A stretch of 64,000 nucleotides of DNA, from NCBI GenBank assembly GCA_027422505.1, contig JAPQWV010000652.1:186001-250000 (forward strand), in the 5' to 3' direction. The DNA is from Craterostigma plantagineum. Taxonomy: Eukaryota; Streptophyta; Magnoliopsida; Lamiales; Linderniaceae. Position numbers and translations under genes: made by a program. The notes beneath the pieces were generated by a model. It did not search any database, was not told the origin of the DNA, and saw only the letters and a list, made by a program, of their open reading frames with translations. This document shows positions 23,031-34,556 of this stretch, piece by piece. Position 1 is the first letter of the stretch. Every line of letters begins with the position of its first letter.

Positions 23031-25551
23031 TCATTCCCGTCGAGAAGGGCCGTTCTTGAACAAAGCATACGCATCGCTGTATATAGCGATCACGTTAGAG
23101 AAGACGGCCAAAGCGACCATGAATATCGCCAAGAACCTGTCCCCTTTCGTCGCTATTCCATACCGATCCCTACTCGAGCCAACCCGGAAAAAAGAATAAA
23201 AAAATAAAAAATTCAGCGACATTCAGACAGCGTTTGGTACTCGGGATTTCGGATAGGAAAAGAAAAGAAAAGGCGCGAAAGTACAACGGTCGAAGCGCAA
23301 AGTATCATTGTTCGATGCGCCGGCTTAGTTCCCCCTCGCGCTTTCAGCACACAAATTCCCCATACCAAACGCAGCCTCTTACTGTGCGCGTGCAGTTGGT
23401 ATGCAGAATTCGAAGCGGAAAAGAAAAGGAAAAGCGCAATACGTTACGCTTCGTGCGTCGTACCAATACACTTTTCCTTTTCTTTTCTGCATACCAAACG
23501 CACTCTTAGGGCAATAAAATCGACGGAGAAGAGAGCAAAATCAAACAACGCACCTGAGAGTCACAGCAGCAGGCAAGATGAACCCTATGAGAACCGCCGC
23601 GGTGGCGCCTGTGAACTGAAACGCGTCCCAAATGCTCGGTATGAAATTCGCGCCCAGAAACACGACGGAGATGAGCCCCGCGCTCAAAGACCCGAACCTC
23701 AATCCGTCGAGGGCCAACGGGCCCGAAGAAGGGAACAAAAGCCCGTCCAAGTTGAGCCTCAGTGGGAAGAAAACGACGGGAAAGACGAGCATCAAGTGGG
23801 CCGCGTAGCTTATCCTAACCGCATCGTTGAGGAACGAACCGAATGGTATTCCGAGGTCCGAAGAGAAGTTTGCCAGCACGTCGTCGTTCGTCGCGTCTCC
23901 AAACAAAAGATAGCCGAAGACGCTCGTCATTACGTACACGGTCGAGCACAGTGCGAGGGACGTTCTTACCACGGGCCTTATCTGGGCCCCGTCCTCGAGC
24001 TCGTTGTCTATCGAGTGCACTGTAATAAAATCGACAAAATTTAGGGAGGTTATATTATAGGGACAACGAATTTAGGAGGTGGCCTTATACGTGCAGTAAC
24101 TTTCAAATTTAAGCAGCTTAGGGACATCATACGACGGAACAGCAGATTTTTTTCCTAATTTCTTAATTACGAAAGTTATTGTTAGTATAATGTCACCCCC
24201 TGAATTACATGACTGAAAAAAATAATTATTACCGTTGTAGTGGCAGATGTATGCGGTCACAAGGACGGGAACGACAGTGAATAGATTTAGGAAAGAAGTG
24301 AGGCCGTCGACGTTTGGGAGCAACCTCGGCATGAGAACGGTCCCGTCGAATATCTTAAAGAGTGTTATCCCGACTGTAATGACGAGGAAGACGACTGCCA
24401 ACCCAACTGATAAAGCAGATGTGTACCTCAAAGAATCTGCAAGAAACAATGGCCAACAATTTAAAACTTTAAAAAGTTCACAATCTCATCAACTGAAACG
24501 AGAGATTCATCAATTAGGCTGTGTTTGGATCAAATAATGTGGTAGAAGAAAAGAAAACTATAAAGATAAGACTATTCTCACTAGCTTCTCTTTCCTTGTT
24601 CCTCACCCCTTGGTGACGAAATTGATCTTCCATAGCTTAGGTTTAAAACTTCGTTTACATCATCTTTTTTTCCTCATCTATTTCTCTAATAAGCCAAACG
24701 TAAAAATCAGTCTTCGTTTTCTATTTGTCTTTCGTTTCCCACGCTAAATTCCTTCTAACACACCCCTACAGTCGACACTGAATGCCAATCGAATCAAATA
24801 AAAAAGGGACACATACAAAAAATAAGGCTCACCGATTCGCTTCAAGCTAGCCAGCGGGGCGAAGATCAAAAGGGTGGTCAATAGCAAGACAAAGAATCGC
24901 CCGTTCCACCATTGTTGTCCGAACCAACCTTCAAGAACGCCGGAGTGATGAATTCCTTCGGAAGTAGTCCCAGAAAGCACATCGCCTGAGACAACCAATT
25001 GAACAACGTGAGACGATTAACTTGATTATTGCAAGAACTAACAATGGAAGATTTTTCGTTCGGTGTAATACAACAAATTCGAAGGTACCTATGATGATCA
25101 TGTACACGACGAGCACGCCGACGTTGTTGACCAAAACGCAGAGCTGAATGAGCATCCTTCCGTACTTACCGAAAGCATCTTCCATGAGCCCAGCGTACGA
25201 AACAGACTTTGAAGTTCTGCTGAACCTCAGCAAGAATTCGATGGAAGCTTCGGTTAGGAAGGCCATTAGGATTATTATGGCGATCCCTAGGAAGAGTCCC
25301 AAGGCCTTCATAGTCGCCGGAAGGGCCATGATTCCGGCGCCGACGATGGTGGTGGAGAGGTTGAACACGGCGCCGCTGAAGGAAGCTCCGTCGAACTCGT
25401 CGACGGTGGTGGCGGATTCTTCTCCTCCGCCGTGCTTCTTGGAGGCGGTGGTGGGCAGTAGTGGGGTTTTGTCGTCGATGGCTGGCTTTTCTTGGGTCTT
25501 CTTTGACTTTCGTTCTTTCGTGGGCTTGGTGGTGCTCGAAGTAGTAGTCAT
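23031..25551 (-). CDS. AVT6: AVT6-like vacuolar amino-acid transporter (AAAP family), five exons
   Basis: Exons on the minus strand are 25551-25089, 24985-24833, 24436-24233, 24019-23554 and 23169-23031. They join in frame to 474 codons, the usual length of the family. The first 55 residues are a hydrophilic cytosolic tail rich in Lys, Thr and Pro. The transporter core then opens with GASFSGAVFNLSTTIVGAGI, the first helix motif of AAAP carriers, and about 11 hydrophobic segments follow. The end DRYGIATKGDRFLAIFMV plus AIYSDAYALF is typical of AVT6. AVT6 proteins export neutral and acidic amino acids from the plant vacuole. That role is inferred from family, and the paralogue is not resolved. 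Introns 2 and 4 contain MITE-like sequence. Confidence 0.93.
23226..23506. repeat. MITE-like sequence in AVT6 intron 4
   Basis: The left end CAGCGTTTGGTACTC and the right end GCATACCAAACGCACTC are inverted copies (GCGTTTGGTA / TACCAAACGC). Two more copies of the terminus lie inside, at about 23360-23372 and 23396-23405. Purine-rich AAAAGAAAAGG stretches follow each terminus. No clear target duplication was found, so the superfamily is unassigned. Confidence 0.45.
24510..24770. repeat. Possible MITE in AVT6 intron 2
   Basis: The phrase TAGGCTGTGTTTGGAT at the left and AACACACCCCTA at the right form a loose inverted pair, as in Tourist-like MITEs. Ends and target duplication are not clean. Confidence 0.3.
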
Positions 25552-26798
25552 TCTCGGCGGAGGTTTTCGGGTTTCCTTTGCCGGCGGCGGCGATTGAGAA
25601 TCTGCAGAGATGTGTGAATGTTTTCAGACAAGCAATCGATTTTTGATACAAGCACGTGCAACTTTCAGAAGGAAGGAAGAAATCTCCAAATAAATTGAAT
25701 CTTGGGAATGAATGGGGAAAACAGCTGACGTACCCTTAAAGAAGCACGAATCGAACACTTAATTCGAAAAAAAACCCCTAATCAAACGAAAACAAGAAAA
25801 AGGTGGGCCTTTTCTGATTTATTGTTTAAGGCAGGCAAGCAAGCTGGGAAAATGGGACTTTCTAAAGATGAAGATGGACGACTTTATAGATGGAAAGTAA
25901 ACAAAAGGAGATTCTTCACGCAACGTTTTACATTAATATGAATAAGATAACGACGATTACAATGACTACAGCCCAGGAAGGACGCTGGCATTAATAAAAA
26001 TCAAACCTTTGATTATTGCTCGAAGCTATTAGCTAACGCAGCTCCGAGCTGTTAAAGAAACAGTTTATTCAATTCAATTCAATTCAATTCAATTCAAGTT
26101 GCCTCTTTTAATTGATTATTAATTCATTTGTGAACGAATTGCTATTGCGACCGTGGATTGACGACCACATGTGTCGTTCTCATTGGACATTTTTCCCCCT
26201 TACAAGTTGTTCATTTTGATTGTATTTTTATTTTATCAGCATAATATTATTCATCAGAATCAACATTTAGGAAGAAAAAGAAACAAACAAGCATGCAAAA
26301 TAATCAATAAATCTACATCGAAGGAAAGTCACATGTGAAGTTTCTCCCACGTCCCACCATATAACCTTACCCCTAAAGACAAAGGCACCCATCCCTTTCT
26401 ATCTCAACTTTGACATGAGTTTATATGCTTTTTCCAAACACGGTTAATCTTCAACGATAAATATGTGAAATTTCAATTATTTAGAATTGACCTTTCACTA
26501 GTCAATTAAAATCTCAATGCCACAACAGAAGAGGCGTGTGAAGGACATGACACGAGTTGGGCAAAATATATACTCCGATTGAAAATAAGTAATTTAAATG
26601 AGATGCTTTCCCACCAAGCTAACATCCGACTAGAAAACAGAATGTGGGCCTCCTTAAAATGCAATATTTAATCACCCAAGTAAATTCATAAGATAAGCTT
26701 TTTAAATAAAATAATGCAAATTTAATCAAAATTTAATAAAATGAGGTTATCTCGTCAGAAATTAATAAAATAGGACAAAACGCGACCATTACATGCGA
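25552..26798. other. Upstream region of AVT6-like gene
   Basis: This should contain the promoter and leader of the minus-strand transporter. A short microsatellite (AATTC)6 lies at about 26068-26096. No coding and no clear transposon ends were seen. Confidence 0.5.
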
Positions 26799-26822
26799 CG
26801 TCGCGGCTAATTAGCCGCGACG
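26799..26822. repeat. Perfect 24-bp palindrome
   Basis: The half-site CGTCGCGGCTAA is followed directly by its reverse complement. A second stem, GCCCCCATTAGGGGC, follows at about 26873-26887. Both sit just outside the large inverted repeat and could form short hairpins. Confidence 0.8.
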
Positions 26823-26887
26823 ATGACGTGGCACCACTATGGAGGGCGGTTTTTATTTCTTGTATATGCGTCGCCCCCATTAGGGGC

Positions 26888-27461
26888 AACGATCACTTTT
26901 TTTTTTTAATTTATTTTATATTTATTATTTATAAAATCAACAAAATCATTAAGTCATCGTTATTTCATCTGAATGACGTAATAAAAATCAATAAATGTAT
27001 CTAATTTATTGTTTGTTTCGCGACGATTAAAATGATATGCATATCTTATATTTTTCGATAATCAAAAATATTTTTTTGTATTTCGATAAATTAAAAATAA
27101 TTATTTTGTGCTTGAAAAGCAGAAAAACGGAGATGGTGGAAAAAGCTATCATGAAAAAGCACCGGCGTCAAGTATTGTTTAGTGGAATCATAACTGCAAG
27201 AGGTCAATATTTTTTATGTTAACAAAGTATTTTTTGATTTATCTTCATAAAGTATTTTTTATTTTATCAAAATAAAAAAAAATATTTTTGATTATCGAAA
27301 AATATAAGATATGCATATCATTTTAATCATCGCGAAACAAACAATCAGTTAGATGCATTGATTTTTATTATGTAAATCAGATGAAATAACGATGATTTTA
27401 TGATTTGATGAATTTTATAAATATAAATATAAAATAAATTAAAAAAAAAAAGAGTACAACG
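26888..27461. repeat. Large inverted repeat (foldback-like), arms about 185 bp
   Basis: The left arm (26888-27078) and right arm (27278-27461) are reverse complements with scattered mismatches. Shared marker phrases are GATATGCATATCTTATA, TTGTTTGTTTCGCGA and CAACG at the outer ends. About 200 bp of unrelated sequence separates the arms. There are no recognised terminal motifs or coding. It may be a foldback transposon or MULE-type MITE. A transcript would form a long hairpin. Confidence 0.8.
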
Positions 27462-27555
27462 TTTAAAAACATGCAAGTCGCATATTATTTTACACTATAC
27501 TTGTGGAGCTCGTCCTGACACGTGTAATAAAAACAATATCGAGGAAAGTCATTAA

Positions 27556-28190
27556 TGCCCCGTTTGGATTCCAGGTTTCGATTTGAAATCGGGATTTGAC
27601 CAAAATCTACCGTTTGGCAATCGAGTGGATTTGGATTTCGATTTCGGTCAAATTCGATGTCAAATCGAAATGCTTATTATTTGTCTGATTTGAAATTCCA
27701 TGTCAAATGGTCCGTTTTCGAAATCCGAAGTTGAGTCGGCAATGAGTTTTTCGCAAATAATAATAATAAATAATAGCAATAAATAATAATAATAATAATA
27801 ATAATAATAGCAATAAATAATAATAATAATAATAATGGTGATGGGTAAATGATGAGTCGAGCTGACTCGTGAGCTCGATGAACCGGCGCGAGCTCGTTAC
27901 GGGCTAGCGATTGAGCCGGCTAGCTCGAGCTCACTCGTAGGTGCTCGAAAGCTCGCAAGCCGTCCTACGAGTTTGTTTTTATTTAATTTTTGTACTTTTT
28001 TATCTTTTAACAAAAAGCTAGAAGTCGAGTTCGACGAGCTATTCGAGCGCTTGAGGTCGAACTTCATTTTGAAATCCGAATTTCGAAATCCTAACGTTTG
28101 CCAAACAATGGATTTGGATTTGAAATTAAGATTTTGAAATTCGTGATTTCAAATCACGCGATTTCGTTCGAATACGATCCAAATGCAACC
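27556..28190. mobile_element. PIF/Harbinger-like MITE containing a GAGCTCG-rich insert
   Basis: Ends are TGCCCCGTTTGGATTC and GATCCAAATGCAACC, imperfect inverted repeats flanked by TAA on both sides (27553-27555 and 28191-28193). GATTTGAAATC-type phrases recur in both orientations. The middle (about 27850-28060) is a separate block of GAGCTCG/CGAGCTC repeats, as in the hAT MITE at 61083. An (AAT)n microsatellite lies at 27758-27835. Confidence 0.55.
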
Positions 28191-28193
28191 TAA

Positions 28194-28494
28194 GCTCGTT
28201 CTAATCCCGAATCATTCACCATTTGGTTCCTAAAGTTAATAAAAAATGGATAAATCTTACAATCAAAGTAATGCAAAGAATTCGCTTGGAGCTTTCACCG
28301 TAATTTCAACGAATTGGAGTCTCAACTTCACCAACAACTCAACGAAAAAAAGTGCCACAGAACAAAGTTGCAACAGAGCCTTTATCCAAAAATTGTTCAA
28401 CAAGATAGCTATTTTTCCATATATCAAAGGTAGAAAAGAAAAGCATTCGATATAGTAACCGAAATTATTACTTAGATCTTACTAATTACACTCA
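28194..28494. other. Intergenic gap 3' of MED18
   Basis: Short AT-rich stretch presumably holding the MED18 3' UTR. No other feature was seen. Confidence 0.5.
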
Positions 28495-29710
28495 CTACAT
28501 TGCAATGCTTCCACCATCAGACATCAGAGATGCAGCAGCAGCAGAAGCTGTGGGAACAACCCCAGTCGATACACCAGGTTTTGAAAGATGTAGCAACCTG
28601 AAAATATACGAAATAAAAATCCAATCAATTCAATAAGTTCATCATTATATCATTACACTTTCAAGAATTACTGCGTTGACTTGAGCATACTCACGGAGCC
28701 AGGTATTCGCATAAAGATGAAACTGCCGCGACAACTTCAGGGTAATTCTCCGACGATGCCATGGCAGAGACTTCGACGAGCTGTAGGCCAGGCGTTAGAG
28801 GCACGGCGTCGTCTGTTGCGTGAAGCTTAGGCATTTTGTTGACCGAAGACACAGTCATCGTTATGTGGGCCCCTCTGTAGAAACGGAATGAGCTGCCCAC
28901 TCTAAGCAGCTCGTGATCTAATTTGTAGCTGAGGGCATAGAGGAAACGGAGGATTTTCTTGCTAACTTTGCCCTCATCCATGGGCCTCACGAGAACAGAG
29001 AGCTGCTCAGCACCAGCGCCGCGCATCGCTCCACCGATGTGTCGCATCGTCCTGATATTAGAGAAGTGTTCTTGTTTGTTATGCTACATTCCAACGTGAG
29101 ATCGATCGAAAGGTGAAAGAAAGAACGAAGATGAATCAGTGGGACTAAAGTCTAACCATGTGGGTTCGGCCTGCTCAAGATCACAGAGAAGTCTGACTTC
29201 TGATGTTACCAACCCTAAATTCAAAGTAAACTCATGTAAAATAGGCCAATTTTTCACGACAATGGTTCATATCAAGTTGTAAGTCACACTAATCTACTTA
29301 ATTAGAATCAACTGAATGTTAAATATCGATACCAAGGTTCGGGCTATTTTTGAGACAGAGCTCATGAACCCTCAAACTCTCACGATGAGCGCCAGTAAGT
29401 CCTTGTACGAGAATCTCCAGTGCCTCAACATGCTTTATCACACGGAATCATACAAACAAGGTTACTAATGTAATCGAAGAAACAGCTGCAGAAGATTCTC
29501 TAGGGTACGATGAAGCAGAAATGACGGAAAACTACAATACGAAATCTACAAATCATTCCGAGCAAAATTATAACAAGCGACGATCATGCAGGAGTCCGAA
29601 AATGAACCATACTTTTCAGCTGAAAATTAACTATAACATTTCGGTGATCATCGCGAAGAACTTCGCTAACTCACCGAAGTCTCTATGATGCCCTGAACCA
29701 CGCACTCCAT
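28495..29710 (-). CDS. MED18: Mediator complex subunit 18
   Basis: Five exons on the minus strand (29710-29675, 29432-29333, 29214-29157, 29051-28695, 28597-28495) join in frame to 217 codons, matching plant MED18 length. The start MECVVQGIIET, then HVEALEILVQGL, RESLRVHELCL, EVRLLCDLEQ, IGGAMRGAGAEQLSVLVR, KLDHELLRVG, SSVNKMPKLHA, ENYPEVVAAVSSLCEYLAP and the Ala-rich end before ASLMSDGG follow the plant protein closely. The exon phases agree throughout. MED18 belongs to the head module of Mediator in the nucleus. It links transcription factors to RNA polymerase II and in plants affects flowering, hormone response and immunity. The gene looks intact. Confidence 0.96.
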
Positions 29711-30039
29711 CAAATTCGTCAGGTTTTGCAAGTGCTGAATTGGGATTTTAGTATTTGAAGTAACTCGTCATTGAAATGGGCTTTTAACGGGCTATAAAGT
29801 TATTGGGCTTGGACTACATTTAGCCCATCTAACCATGCGATATTTTAGTTTTTTCTATTTGACTTAATTTATTGCATACTGAATTTCCAATAATTATAAT
29901 ATTTAGGCTATTATAATGTTTTTATTTATACAACAATTATAAGAATAAAATTCAAGTAGACAAGTTTACACTTAAGTACCTAAAACTATAAAAATATCAA
30001 GTCCCTTGTCAGAATTTTTTTGTATAGGTATTTAGTAAA
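29711..30039. other. MED18 upstream region up to the Helitron end
   Basis: This 330-bp AT-rich stretch must hold the MED18 promoter and leader. It ends at the Helitron 3' terminus, so the promoter is bounded by the transposon. No clear box was identified. Confidence 0.5.
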
Positions 30040-30067
30040 CTAGGTTTAGACCCGTGCGATGCACGGG
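30040..30067 (-). repeat. Helitron 3' terminus: hairpin and CTAG
   Basis: On the plus strand CTAGGTTTAGA is followed by a 7-bp stem (CCCGTGC / GCACGGG, loop GAT). The base outside CTAG is A on the plus strand, which gives the T required on the element strand. Confidence 0.85.
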
Positions 30068-30599
30068 GTTTCTTTTCATCCCAAGTATATACACGTCATG
30101 CATATGTAGAAAAGATCCAATCGTTTATGAAGATAGATAGCATGATCGATGAAATACTTTTGATGAAACCATAAATGACATGTATGACCGTGTTACTTGT
30201 ATTGATTTGGCCCATACAATAAAATGAACTAAGATGGTCTATATTTTAAATTATGTATGAAATTCTTCATTATGTTTTTATTTGATTGATGAGGACACCA
30301 TAAAATAAATCGCACGATTGATGAATGTTTATAATACCATTTCACTTTACTTTGCATGCACGACTGTTTATTCTACATTGATTCTTCATTGTGTGGTTGA
30401 TTAATATATGTTCATGGTATCCAGATAGTTTGTGGGTCATTGTCTATATTTGATGTATGAGACTAAGAAATATACTGCGTATATTTTTTCCAAATAATGC
30501 ACGGCTTATTTTTTGTCAAATATAAATATAATTTTCAGATTGATATTTTATAGCCAGTTTTTGTCACACACATCGATATTTTATTGTGTAATATAAAAT

Positions 30600-32000
30600 T
30601 ATCGCATGATTATGCTTAGCTTTTTCATGATTCTGCAGTCTCATAGTCGTGCAGCTTACAGTCGTTCAATGTCTAAATAGTACAGGCTGATAGTTGTCAT
30701 CATACAGTCTTACAATATTTTAGTAGTTGTATAGTTTTACAGTCTTACAATGTTTAAGTAGTGCAGCCTCATAGCCGAGTGCGGTCTCATATCGTGCATC
30801 GTACAGTCTTACAATGTTTAAGTAATGGAGTCTCACAGTCTTACAATCATACAAACTTATTCTTTCGGTCGCACAGACGTGACACAGTCTTAAACGCACT
30901 ATATATACTGAGATATTTTGTAATGTAATACATTACGATTGTTAGCCTATAAATGATTAATTATGTTGCATTTTTTAAGTGGGCACACTACGCAATATGC
31001 AAAGAAACTTTTTAAATCTTCCATAAAATAATAAATTATCTAGACATGCTATGACATATTTATATGGTTCGAAGAAGTAAGACCAGTTGCTGACGAATAT
31101 TGATACGGTGGAATTTCCAGAACTCCTAAATCTTCTCGGGCGAAACATCGTGCACATCGTCGTCTGCATACGTCAATGAAAGAGCCGCATGTATACACCA
31201 CATTCGCCGCTGATTTGTACAGAAAAAATAATAGAAAAATATTAAGTGTAAAAAATAAATACATTAAGAATTTTGTAATAACTTCGCGCCTGATGGGGGA
31301 ACTCATGGTCTCTACTAATAGTGATGTTAATTATCGAGTCTGTCACTCATGCCCAAATCTCGAAGAATATATGGTATCGTAAGCCGTGTTTTTTGAAACG
31401 CCTTTTCAAATAATCTCACCCCGATCAACTGAAGGTTCACCACGAACGTCAAACAATACGTTAAAGATGTTTATATAACTGTTTAAAAAATGAACACAAA
31501 TAATATGGAGACATATATATATATATTATATATATATATAAGACATAATTACATATATATATATACACACACACACACATTGTTTGAGGAAGTCATATAT
31601 ATATATATATATATATATCCACAATTTTTTTACGGTAGGCAAAAGCCCGCATAGGCGCCAAGTGGCTCCAGCACTGACCGCAAGACTGGGAACTTGCATG
31701 ACTGCTAATTTGCAATTCTATTTGCAAATGTGCAACTACAACTTTGTAAGACTAACGCGTATGACTGCTTGACTTAAGGACTGCATGATTGTTGAGGTTG
31801 AACAATTGCAATATTGCCATACTACACAGTTGAACGACTGTAGGAACATCTCGTAAGACTGCATGACTGCAGTATCGCACGACAAAGAACCTGAAGATAT
31901 GTAAAAACGTTAGAAAGTCTACAGCAATTTCAGAAACGTAAGACTGCACTACAGTTATTTGCATGACTGCAAGTCTGAAGGAACGTATAAGAAATTTTCC
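30600..32000. repeat. Scattered CAGTC/GACTG-rich degenerate repeats inside the Helitron
   Basis: At 30640-30900 the phrase ACAGTCTTACAATGTTTAAGTA recurs in shortened and diverged forms at least three times, with TGCAGTCTCATA-like linkers. At 31680-31990 the opposite orientation dominates (GACTGCATGACTG-like phrases). A (TA)n and (CA)n microsatellite lies at 31507-31618. Confidence 0.6.
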
Positions 32001-32233
32001 AATTTTAGCGGGGAGAAGTACAATCATAGGTAAGAATATTATTAATTTAATTAATATATCAACACACTTCCAAAAGATAAATGTCAAAACCAACTCGAAC
32101 AACAAAAAGACAACCATCATCTCATCCTCCCTCGTCAACCTCAAATGAAAAGAAAAATTTTAAAAGAAAATAAAGACTGCTAATGTTTTCTTAAAATTAC
32201 GTAAGTGTACACGGAATTAGACGACCATTAAAG

Positions 32234-32690
32234 CTAATATATATTCTTCACAGATGCATATGAAGGTTCTGTTGCGTACTTAAGCGACGGAGATTGAATG
32301 TCACTCGACCCCCTCTTACTTGGTTGATAAATTGAACTCCTAAAAACAAACATTGTATATGAGTATCTACTTGCGAAGATTCTTGTAAATATATAAACTC
32401 AGAGCTACTCACCTTTTATATGGGCTCTTCATTGTATTCTTCCGCTTGCCTCTTCGATATTTCTCACTTGTCGGATGATTTTTCCGCTGCCATTGATAGT
32501 CGTCGATGAGTCACTTGGTCAAAAAATCGAGCTCGTGAGACTCGATGTTCGCTGCAGATAAGCCATTGTCTAAGCCACGGCTCTCCTTTGAGGCTTTGTC
32601 CAGGGATTGATCGAGATAAAGCTTGGACTTGCTTGAAACAAACCCCCCATTGTTGATATGATAATCTTCTATCTGAGGCCAAGACGGAGA
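32234..32690 (-). pseudogene. Fragment of an unidentified gene (last two exons) in the Helitron
   Basis: A frame on the minus strand reads KYRRGKRKNTMKSPYKR and meets a consensus donor (AAAAG/GTGAGT at 32413). After an intron it resumes at 32339 with SSIYQPSKRGSSDIQ and runs to a stop at 32234. Upstream the same frame contains a TGA (about 32513). Basic, Ser-rich composition and clean splice sites suggest a captured 3' gene end. I do not recognise the family. Confidence 0.4.
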
Positions 32691-33488
32691 GAGATTATTG
32701 ATGAAAACGAAAACCGGTACATGTAAAATTAAAATAAATGAAACCAAACGAAATCAAACGTTTCAAGAACGAACAAAATAGTATCAATCACAATCCATTC
32801 ACCAAGGACATTATAAAGAAAAAATAAATTGATTAAGTAAACAACAAAGTTGAAAATTCTACACAACAATGAACAAACCCGTTGGCAAAGCTCGAAAAAA
32901 GAAGTAAACCCATCATTTTTAGCTAAACTAAAATAATCATAATAATACCTAAACCCTTTCAAGAGGCGCGAAGTGAATGACCTTGTTTTTCTATGGTGTT
33001 TTCGTTAAGGCAGGCGCGCGCACAACTGTTCTACACAAAACACTCGAAATGTTAGGAAAAATCTTAATATTATTTGCTGCCAAAGTCACATATAACACGT
33101 GTGCAAGTAAAAGCTAAATGAAACGTAATTTACCTCTCGAAGCTCTTGCAAAAATGAATTGAAATCGGCGTTGTTCAGATTCTGAAGCATGAATCGGATT
33201 ATAGACAAACTAATATTAAATAAGATTAGGTTTGGTAAGATAATTAACATAAAGATTCTCATCGAGAGATTAGCGAAGCTGATCTGATTAATACTTGGAG
33301 CGCTGTGAATTGCTGAACCACATATTCCTATCAATAGTAGAAAAAGAGTCGCTCTAATTAAGCAAGACAACATATTCCGTGTAAAGTCTAGTTCGATCCA
33401 TGTAACCACTCTAATCAAGTTCGATCCAGGGGAAAAAAGCTAAATTAGAATTAAAAACAGAAGCTCGAAACATAAAACTAAGAATGAC

Positions 33489-34522
33489 TCTTAAGCGATA
33501 CAACAGACTAGAGCTGAAAGTTTGGGCCGCGGCCCATGGGCTAGCCCGGCCCGACCCGATAAATATCGGGTTTGGGCCTAAATTTCATCAGCCCGATAAA
33601 TAATCGGGCCCATTGGCCCGGCCCATTAGGCCCGGCGGGCTAACGGGCCACGGGCCAAAAAACCCGACGGGCTGCGGGCCAAACCCGGCCCGTTTGTTGT
33701 ATGTGTTTTTTAAAAAATTTCTATATATAATGTTTATAAAATTCAATTATAATATTTATATAATTCAATTTGATATGTAAAAATAATATTTTTGATAAAT
33801 TTATGGGATATAAAATTTTTGTAACTATATATTTGCAATATTGGGTGTAATAATAGTATAAAATATAAGTATTTTTGAAAAAAAATAAAAGATTTTGAAA
33901 TAAAAAATTTAAAAAAAAAACTAAAAAATTAGGCCCGTTAGCCCAACGGGCTGGCCCGGCCCATGACATAATGGGTTTGGGCCGAAGAATATTAGGCCCA
34001 TTAAATTTCGGGCCAGCCCGACCCGACCCGATAAAAATCGGGCAGCCCGCTATATTCGGGCCGGGCGGGCCGGCCCGCCCAATATTTCAGCCCTACAACA
34101 GACGGCAAGCGGCTAAATCGACGGAAGGTATAATAGGGCCCGATGGGCCGAGGACGAGAAAAGGAGATGAGCAGTACAACGATGGGCCAGTCGAGAAGAT
34201 ATTTGGGCTGCGAAGCAGGGCTGAAGAAGAGCCCGACTAGGGGTTGAATAGTCCAAAGATATGCTGTTATTATTTTCCACTATTTTAGCATTATGAGATA
34301 TATTAGGATTACTTATCTATTATATATATAGTATCGATGGGTAACTATTAGGATAGGTAGAGGGTTATGAAAGGTGGACAGGGAGCCGTCTTGGTGCTCT
34401 TCTGGTTTTTCAAGCTTCTCTTATTATAATATCAGTTAATTTAGTATCTCCTCGCTCCGATTCCCGTTACAAAACTCATCTATATCTCTCGTCTCGACAA
34501 ATTACCCGTCTTAACTCTAACA
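33489..34522 (+). repeat. Chromovirus 5' LTR with hAT insertion
   Basis: 439 bp remain after the hAT element and its 8-bp duplication are removed, against 417 bp in the 3' LTR. The difference is an extra block of about 22 bp (near 34122-34144, GGAAGGTATAATAGGGCCC). The first bases are TCTTAAG instead of TGTTAAG. Confidence 0.92.
33509..34095. mobile_element. hAT-type MITE rich in GGCCCG repeats
   Basis: Ends are TAGAGCTGAAA and TTTCAGCCCTA (one mismatch as inverted repeats), flanked by exact CAACAGAC (33501-33508 and 34096-34103). The empty site is preserved in the 3' LTR at about 44598. Terminal 130-150 bp consist of GGGCC/CCCGGCCCG motifs, and the middle is AT-rich. No coding. Confidence 0.92.
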
Positions 34523-34545
34523 AATTGGTCCGACCTGCCGCTCTT
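34523..34545 (+). promoter_or_regulatory. Chromovirus primer-binding site, tRNA unassigned
   Basis: Directly after the 5' LTR comes AATTGGTCCGACCTGCCG. TGGTCCGACC could pair with a tRNA 3' end (CCA plus acceptor arm), but it is not the common initiator-Met sequence and I cannot name the tRNA. Confidence 0.45.
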
Positions 34546-34556
34546 CCAATTCCTAT

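Noticed and set aside
31752..32144. 130-codon hydrophobic minus-strand frame
   Set aside because: It is the reverse of GACTG-type degenerate repeats plus AT-rich DNA. Phe/Leu/Ile richness is expected from the base composition.
33086..33418. 110-codon minus-strand frame with several hydrophobic stretches
   Set aside because: No family resemblance or splice support. Could be captured sequence, but not strong enough to call.
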